Assembly: GCF_965363235.1 (NCBI RefSeq)
Contig: NC_134842.1
Coordinates: 35,052,505-35,116,504, forward strand
DNA: 64,000 bases
Direction of reading: 5' to 3'
Source: Mytilus galloprovincialis
Lineage: Eukaryota; Mollusca; Bivalvia; Mytilida; Mytilidae
The notes under the pieces were generated by a model. It did no database searches. It worked only from the letters and a program-made list of their open reading frames with translations, and was not told where the DNA came from. Positions 57,600 to 64,000 of this stretch are shown here, one piece after another (within the stretch, counting starts at the first letter, position 1; every line of letters starts with the position of its first letter). The position numbers and the translations under genes were made by a program.

Positions 57600-58230
57600 A
57601 CAAATTAGATGTGTTTCATTTTTTTTAATTATTCCGGCTTAATTTGTACGACACCAAACGGAGAAAAGTGATAATTTGAGTATTGGGAGCTATAATAAAA
57701 GTGTTTATAACTAAATTTATAAGCAGATTGGGTTATAAAAGCAGCATTACTACAAAATCATCATAGAGACTAAGAAAAAAAGACTATTACAGTGACTATA
57801 AAACCTGATTCTATAAATCTGTTCTCCAAAGTCACGTTGACAGACAACTCATGACTATTAAGAACACAATGACTTCATTTTTCTATTGTTGACCTCAATT
57901 CTTTGCAGAAACATTTTATCATGCTTTACGCGTCTCATATGCATTTTACCCTAGCTGTTAGAAAATGTTCAGGTTATGGTGGTTCTAGTTGTTTTTTGTT
58001 TGGTTCAGCATTGAGTTGTCCATGATTTGTTTTGTAAGCTTGTTTGTCTTTTCGTCTTTTTTGTTGGAAATATGTTATAAGTTTATCTTCATTATGATTT
58101 TTGATTTTCTTTCGTTCAGTTATATATGTAGACCTTTCACTTAAGAACTACCATGCAAGGAGGAACGACTAGAATAGTTCCTTAAAAAATCAGCGGTCGG
58201 TTTAACAGTTTAAGTTTCTCAGTTTCTTAA
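57600..58230. other. Intergenic, nothing recognised
   Basis: AT-rich; no supported gene or repeat. Confidence 0.4.
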
Positions 58231-58244
58231 CTACTATAAATAAA

Positions 58245-58380
58245 AGCAACAGTAGTATACCCCTGTTCAAAAGTCATAAATCGATCGAGAGAACACAAAT
58301 CCGGATTAAAAACTTAAGCCGAGGTTAACCACAGAATAACAACGAATACCTAAAATTAATTTATGCCATTGCACAAAAAC
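58245..58380 (-). repeat. Repeat fragment (CAGTAGTATACC)
   Basis: GCAACAGTAGTATACC and CATAAATCGATCGAGAG match the left edge of the 2418-bp unit and the reverse of 54490-54540. Confidence 0.6.
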
Positions 58381-59217
58381 AGCATAATAGAATGACGAAC
58401 TATGTGTCGTTCACACGAATGTATCAACGCTTTAACCCTGCTTGAAAACACAACTCCGTTTATTGCCCATTAGTCATTATTAACGTTGGTATCATTTACC
58501 TCGCGTTGACCTACATTCGGTAGTATCGTTTACACCATCTTCACTCGGACATTATATGAGTTGTAAGCACTAACTGACATGTGACTTGTTGAGTTACGGA
58601 ACATCATCAATATATTTAAAAGTGAAATAAAAGATCTCTGCAAGACATTTTTTGTTTTGTTTTTCAGAAGGTTTTGGATATGTGCTGCTTCGTATAAGTA
58701 CAAATCAAATCATCAAATCAGTTAGTTGGGAAGCACAATTAGTACCAATTGCAACTTCCGACTGTTTGCTGAAATATCAATTCACTGCACTGAGTAATTT
58801 CTATTCGGTGTATTTGCTATGGGAATGAGGGTGGTTCTTTACAAAGTATTTTTCATAACCTAGACCAAGGAATTTGTATCTACGTTTCCCCATTTTAGAA
58901 CGTGACGAAACAAAACTATAAGAACATACTTTAAATATGTTGTATGTAGTCCTTGTAATTATTATTACTATTACCTTATTACCTAGTTAATTCGTTTTAT
59001 GGAAAGTGTTTTTTTTTGTTGGTTTAATCGGACACCTTCTTAGATGCATAATGTCAAAAATGCCATTATCTCATAACCATGTTATTTTCTTTGAATGTTG
59101 CTAGTGCGTGTAAATGAAAAAAAGGAAAGTAGGTGAACTTTGCTTATAATTACTGACAAACATCACAACCATATATCAACAGACTTTAACAATCAATGAC
59201 AACATAACAGTTCTTCA
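58381..59217. other. Region downstream of the SLC46-like gene, nothing recognised
   Basis: Probably includes the gene's 3' UTR. No clear AATAAA was found close to the stop. Confidence 0.4.
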
Positions 59218-60717
59218 TTATGGGGTAGTGGCTGGTAGAGGAGTAGGATATGACGGCTGCTCCTCCAATTCATCTAACACCGGAAGTGGGTTATTTGACA
59301 ATGTGTTATAATTGACAGAACCTTTGTTAAAATTGGAATGTTCTTCTAATGCCTGCATTAAATCTATTGTTCCTACATTTTGTAGATCTTTGAATATCCA
59401 TATCACCAACAAGATCATGCAAATATACAAAACAGCTTCAAATAAATATGCTAATCCAGCAAACATGTCAGCCGTCTCACTGTACAAATTAACAAATATT
59501 AATACACCAAACAACTTAGACGCTGTTTCTGCGCACGCTAATAATGAAAATAGTTTCCCTGCTTCGTGCTCATTGACCGATTTACTGACAAGTGATCGTA
59601 CCGCAGATGTAATTAATCCAGCAAACGCTCCAATGATTACGGAGACATAAACCATCCACGTTCTAAAAGCGAATGCTGCCCACGTCAAACGAACAATTTT
59701 GCAGCTTATACCTATCATAAGTATTGAAGCATCAGACAGATGAACGATGCTTGATAGCACCGGAAGAACAAAGAGCAGACATAATCCCATTACAGCATAA
59801 TCGACAGATAGAAGGTATCCATACCATGATTTAGGCCAGCTGAGTGGTGACCTAGTTACAAACAAGACCGTGACATCCATCTCACCTACTTTACACGTTT
59901 GATTTAGTAATGTTAGTAAAAACAAAACTAATAGAACCGTACGCAGGTTGTTTGGTCGATACTTTACCAAGACTCCAAATGCATCCTTGATGTTGGCCGG
60001 ATTGAACAAAGCAAGAAATTCGGATTTTCCCTCTTCTGATTTCGCTGGATATTCAACGCTTTCTTTCATAGCAGCTACAGTCAGCAAGATCGTGCAACCA
60101 TGGAGCAGGATCACAACACAATATGTTGTTAAAAGATTTGAAATATCCTGCAGTATTCCGGACATGAATGACCCAACAAATAACCCAAAGAAGTTCATTG
60201 CCAAGAGATTTCCAAGTTTTCGGATTCGTTCGTCATTTTCCGTTACATCTGCTATGTAACTGTTGACCGCCATTGTAATAACCGTACTTTTACCAAACAT
60301 CCCCTGAACGGCTGCACCAATCAGAATCAATGGAATTCTAAATTCGTCGTATGCCAAACTTGCCATGTAAAGTAGTACCCCAAAAACACTACCAAGACTA
60401 GGAAGCATCATCGGTATTTTTCTTCCATATTTGTCACTATATGCACCACAAAATAGTCCCAGTATGACAGACGGAACATTGATCAGAATTCTGTAATAAA
60501 TTAAGTATGTTGCAGATTTTCGTTGTATGTCACTCTCTATGTCGGGATACCAGTCAATATGTTGACAGTATGTTGCATTGAAAGGGAAATTATCATGACA
60601 GACGGCTTTCAATATATAAGGTCGAGTAGTTGCATCTAACATGGACTCTCCAGTCTTGTATAGGAAGAAAATTATTGTTACTGCAATGATGTTTGTTGGA
60701 CAGCCTCTTAGAATCAT
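59218..60717 (-). CDS. SLC46-like MFS transporter (499 residues, single exon)
   Basis: Family role: proton-coupled solute transport across plasma or lysosomal membranes (SLC46A1 carries folate; SLC46A3 and relatives act in lysosomes). One uninterrupted frame from ATG at 60717 to TAA at 59218. TM1 is at about 9-21. An extracellular loop has Cys40, Cys51 and an N-glycosylation site (NAT at 47). MFS motif A, GAYSDKYGRK, is at 91-100, followed by IPMMLPSLGS as in SLC46. About twelve hydrophobic segments are visible, with a hydrophilic central loop near 218-255 (SVEYPAKSEEGKSEF) and a Pro-rich tail (477-499). The length is typical. The substrate cannot be told. Lack of introns may mean an intron-poor paralogue or a retrocopy. 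Neighbours give no hint. Confidence 0.88.
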   Translation of the reverse strand: MILRGCPTNIIAVTIIFFLYKTGESMLDATTRPYILKAVCHDNFPFNATYCQHIDWYPDIESDIQRKSATYLIYYRILINVPSVILGLFCGAYSDKYGRKIPMMLPSLGSVFGVLLYMASLAYDEFRIPLILIGAAVQGMFGKSTVITMAVNSYIADVTENDERIRKLGNLLAMNFFGLFVGSFMSGILQDISNLLTTYCVVILLHGCTILLTVAAMKESVEYPAKSEEGKSEFLALFNPANIKDAFGVLVKYRPNNLRTVLLVLFLLTLLNQTCKVGEMDVTVLFVTRSPLSWPKSWYGYLLSVDYAVMGLCLLFVLPVLSSIVHLSDASILMIGISCKIVRLTWAAFAFRTWMVYVSVIIGAFAGLITSAVRSLVSKSVNEHEAGKLFSLLACAETASKLFGVLIFVNLYSETADMFAGLAYLFEAVLYICMILLVIWIFKDLQNVGTIDLMQALEEHSNFNKGSVNYNTLSNNPLPVLDELEEQPSYPTPLPATTP

Positions 60718-63585
60718 TGTGTATCTTTTACGTTATCAAATGGAAAAAAATGTACAATTTTGATCCTTCAAGAAGAGAAAGATTGTCACATGTCTTTGAT
60801 AATCACCGACACCTCGACTTTATTCATACATATGTTACTGTTAAATTTTATCAATTATTGCAGTGAATTCACTCGTTACTTTGTTAGCTCTTTATTTTCG
60901 GTACTAACCAATAGTTGTAAGATGCATCCAAAGAACAGTTACATTTATTGTCAAATTATTCATCATACATCGTCTAGCAATCTATATTTTTAACTTTAAT
61001 TAATTGTCACATAATCAGAAAGGTCCTTTGAAATTGGGAATACAAAATCTAGACCTTTTTATGTATCAACAATATCAAAAAGCACATCTAGATTGTGTTA
61101 CTGTCATCCGGTGTGTTTGCTCAAGTAATTTTGAAGCCTATAAGCTCACTCATTTTAGTAATGGTCGATTTATGCTTTTCATGGCACCATGAAAAATATA
61201 CTGGTAGACAGGAACTTTGTTTAATGTAGAAGCAACTTGAATATCTCTTCCACCAGGTTTCTCTACATGAAGATATTGTAATATACTTGATTAATTTTGT
61301 TTAACTGGCAACGATCTTTTTTCTGAAATAATAATGAAATTACTTATGATAATAATAATAATATTAATAATATATTTTACACAATTTAAAAAAAAAACAT
61401 TGTTATCTAACATGTCCACTCAAATTCAAATTTGGAAAAAAACCAACCTTTTTAAAGTTAATCATGTTTGATTTGTGATGGCTTTGTAAGATGAATTAAC
61501 ATGTTTAATATCAGAGTACCATTCATCCATCTAGTATCCAGCGACAAACATTAACTTTTTACTATATGTTTTTCCGTTCACTATAAGAATCCTTTTAGTA
61601 GTTTGTAAACCCCATATTTTAAAACTGACGGGCGCACAGAACTAACTCTATTATTAACATGTTTTTGATGAATATATTAATTCCATATTGCAAAAAAGAT
61701 TTCTTTTATGAAAATGTTGCAATTTTGAATTTATCAGCAAATATACTTAATTACTTCAATTTGATAAATCAACAATTCTTAAACACACCTACTCATAAAC
61801 GTTTATTTAAGAGACATTTTTGTTCATTTTTATGCTTGATATATTAATCCTGCGATCAAAGCCAGAAACCATGAAAATTGATCATTAAATACTGTAAATG
61901 TCATAGATCGATTAGACAAAATTATTGAAGTAATTCGATTAAAAGTTAATATCTTTAGCTGTTAAACGCATTTATCATTTTAAGTGACAGAGATATGGAA
62001 CACCAAGTCGTAAAAACTATTGATATAGAGAAGTAAAATATTGTTTCAGCTTCATTTCTTGTATATTGATTATATTTTTAGATGATTGATTTTCGAAGAA
62101 AATAAAGCCAATTGGCCAAATGAAAACGACGAAATATGAATAAAACCAGAAAGCAACAAAACACTAAACAGAAAACTAGAAATTGGGAATCACGAACCCC
62201 GGTAAAATGATACGAGCCATTGAAGGGTTTTCTGTTTCACTATAAACACCTATCATGTTAATCGTTTCAAGTAAAAATTCGGAAATAAGTCGCTTGGGTT
62301 ATGTGAAAATCAAAGAAAAGCAGCACGGGTTTTACATTATGATGGCTTTCATACTATTTTCAAAGGAATGTCGTCATCTTTACCATGAAGTATCATTGGT
62401 TCAAAAACTTCTATTTTAAAAATAACAGTCGTTTAAGAAAATCATGATAAAAAACGAAAGTTCTCGGATTTTGTAAAGTAGTTTTTTTATAGGGAATGTA
62501 TAAAATTAAGAAATTGTAAAGTCAAAATTGAATAACTTGAAGTGGCAACTATCTAATCCCTATTGTGACGAGAAATTAAGAAATGTTTTTCCTGATTTGA
62601 GTGTCACCAAATATATATATCAAAAACCTTTAAGAAATCTGTATACTAGTATCTACTTAAAGTGCCTACTTAATCCAGGCGCATTTTTCGCAATAATAAA
62701 CACATCGCAATAATTTCTGAATTTATAGAATCTACATTAAATTGCCTACTTACTTCAAGCGAATACAATGATGTTGTCGGCACGACATGCTACGTGAGTA
62801 AGATGTGAGTTATGAGTTAATAAGATTGCAGTCAACTTTAAATATAACCAAGAGACATCTGCAACTTAATGTCGTCATCAAAAGACACGTGTTAATATAA
62901 TAAGTAGGAACCCATAAAAGGCGTGAAAGAAATTGAACTGATACTATCAAAGATCTACGAGCAACAGGCATGACAAAGTTTAATTAACAAATGGTAACAC
63001 TTGGCAACTATAAGAATTTACAAAAACACATTTTCAAAATGTCAAAACTTAAAAAAAAAAAAAAAGAAAAAACACATCAAGGTATGATATAAGATAACCA
63101 ATGATGCAATTCCAGACTTGAAATAGGTTCAGGGATGTGTGTCATGATTAAAATAGTTACCCTCTCGATCAGTATTCTATCAAAATGTTCATAAAAGAAG
63201 TATGAAATGTAGTCATTATTTATTAGATTCGTACAGGTTGAATCACACTTCAACAAGAAATCTCTGCGTGGAATTAAGAAAAAAGTCAAATTGATAATAT
63301 CAATTTATTATCCTGGCTGTGGTATACACTTTCGCCTAAAATGTGTTATCATTTAACGTTCTATTTATGAATATGTAGCATGAAAACCGAGGAATACAAC
63401 TTTATTTTATTACATATGAGTAAAAATATTTTGCTTAATATTAGATCAACATATTATGAATTAAAATTATGTGACATGTTTGTTTTGTTCACCGATCGTT
63501 GTCTATATAATTGAATTGTATGCGACTGTCATACAAGTGACAGGTCTAGCTAGTTATAAAAACAGGTTTAATACATCATTTTGTT
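60718..63585. other. Upstream of the SLC46-like gene; no recognised feature
   Basis: Presumably contains that gene's promoter and 5' UTR. Short open frames (for example 60760-60993, 61004-61192, 62528-62713) have no recognisable domain. There is a poly-A run at 63050-63066. Confidence 0.45.
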
Positions 63586-63589
63586 CATA

Positions 63590-63870
63590 AGAAAATGCCT
63601 GTACCATTAGTTATCAAAGGTACCAGGATTATAATTAAATACGCCAGACACGGGTTTCGTCTACATAAGGTTCACCAGTGACGCTCGTATCAAAATATTT
63701 ATAAAGCCAAACAAGTACAAAGTTGAAGAGCACTAAGGACCAAAATTCAAAAAAGTTGTGCCAAGTCAGGAATATGAAAGTTGTTATCCATTCGTTTGAT
63801 GTGTTTGAGCTTTTGATGTTGCAATTTGATTACATACTTTCGTTTTTGAATTTTCCTCCTTAGAGTTCAT
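63590..63870 (+). repeat. Dispersed mussel repeat joined to a retroelement tail fragment
   Basis: AAAGGTACCAGGATTATAAT, TACGCCAGACACGGGTTTCG and CAGTGACGCTCGTATCAAAA match the reverse of 36485-36570. They continue into GTTTGATGTGTTTGAGCTTTT as at 5340, suggesting that these blocks belong to one larger element. Confidence 0.65.
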
Positions 63871-64000
63871 TTGTATGAAGTGATATATGTTCAATGTTCG
63901 CAACTAGATATGTCGGCTTTAATTGGAATATTGTACCACTTCGGTCTGTCAAACTATACGATTCCTAATTATGTACTTTAGCTTACAACCAAACATAACT

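Noticed and set aside
59312..59650. Plus-strand frames of 112 and 103 codons (also 59948-60259)
   Set aside because: Shadows of the SLC46-like coding sequence on the opposite strand.

Overview
The window looks like nuclear DNA from a marine bivalve, most probably a mussel (Mytilus or a close relative). It is AT-rich and gene-poor, with small phase-consistent exons in long introns. It is packed with dispersed repeats I associate with mussel genomes: a repeat opening AACAAGAATGTGTCC and closing GGTGGGGCATAAAA, the 3' tails of a reverse-transcriptase element, and many MITEs. The organism call is from memory of repeat families and is inference. No tRNA, rRNA, CRISPR array or bacterial-type operon was seen.

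Layout. (1) Positions 160-30131, minus strand: the 5' part of a HIP1/HIP1R (Sla2-type) endocytic adaptor gene. I could join 17 exons in phase into 480 codons covering the ANTH domain and the start of the coiled coil. The remaining coiled coil and the talin-like I/LWEQ domain lie beyond position 1. (2) Its introns hold a 4.2-kb degenerate DNA transposon (7850-12052), hAT-like and Harbinger-like MITEs, a LINE 3' fragment, minisatellites and retroelement tails. (3) Positions 30132-36730 are intergenic and repeat-filled. (4) Positions 36731-42392, plus strand: a five-exon gene for a secreted group III phospholipase A2 (269 residues). Its third intron begins with a minisatellite made from the end of exon 3 plus the splice donor, 17 units counting the exon copy. 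(5) Positions 42393-59217 have no recognised gene. They contain a large palindrome, retroelement remnants and two apparently identical 2418-bp tandem copies (49103-53938). (6) Positions 59218-60717, minus strand: a single-exon MFS transporter of the SLC46 type (499 residues). (7) The rest to 64000 shows no recognised gene.

The three genes show no functional link: one is a cytoplasmic clathrin/actin adaptor, one a secreted lipase and one a membrane solute carrier. The main interest is in the mobile DNA. Insertion order can be read directly in several places (element inside element inside gene). In the phospholipase gene a coding exon edge has been amplified into an intronic array of decoy 5' splice sites.
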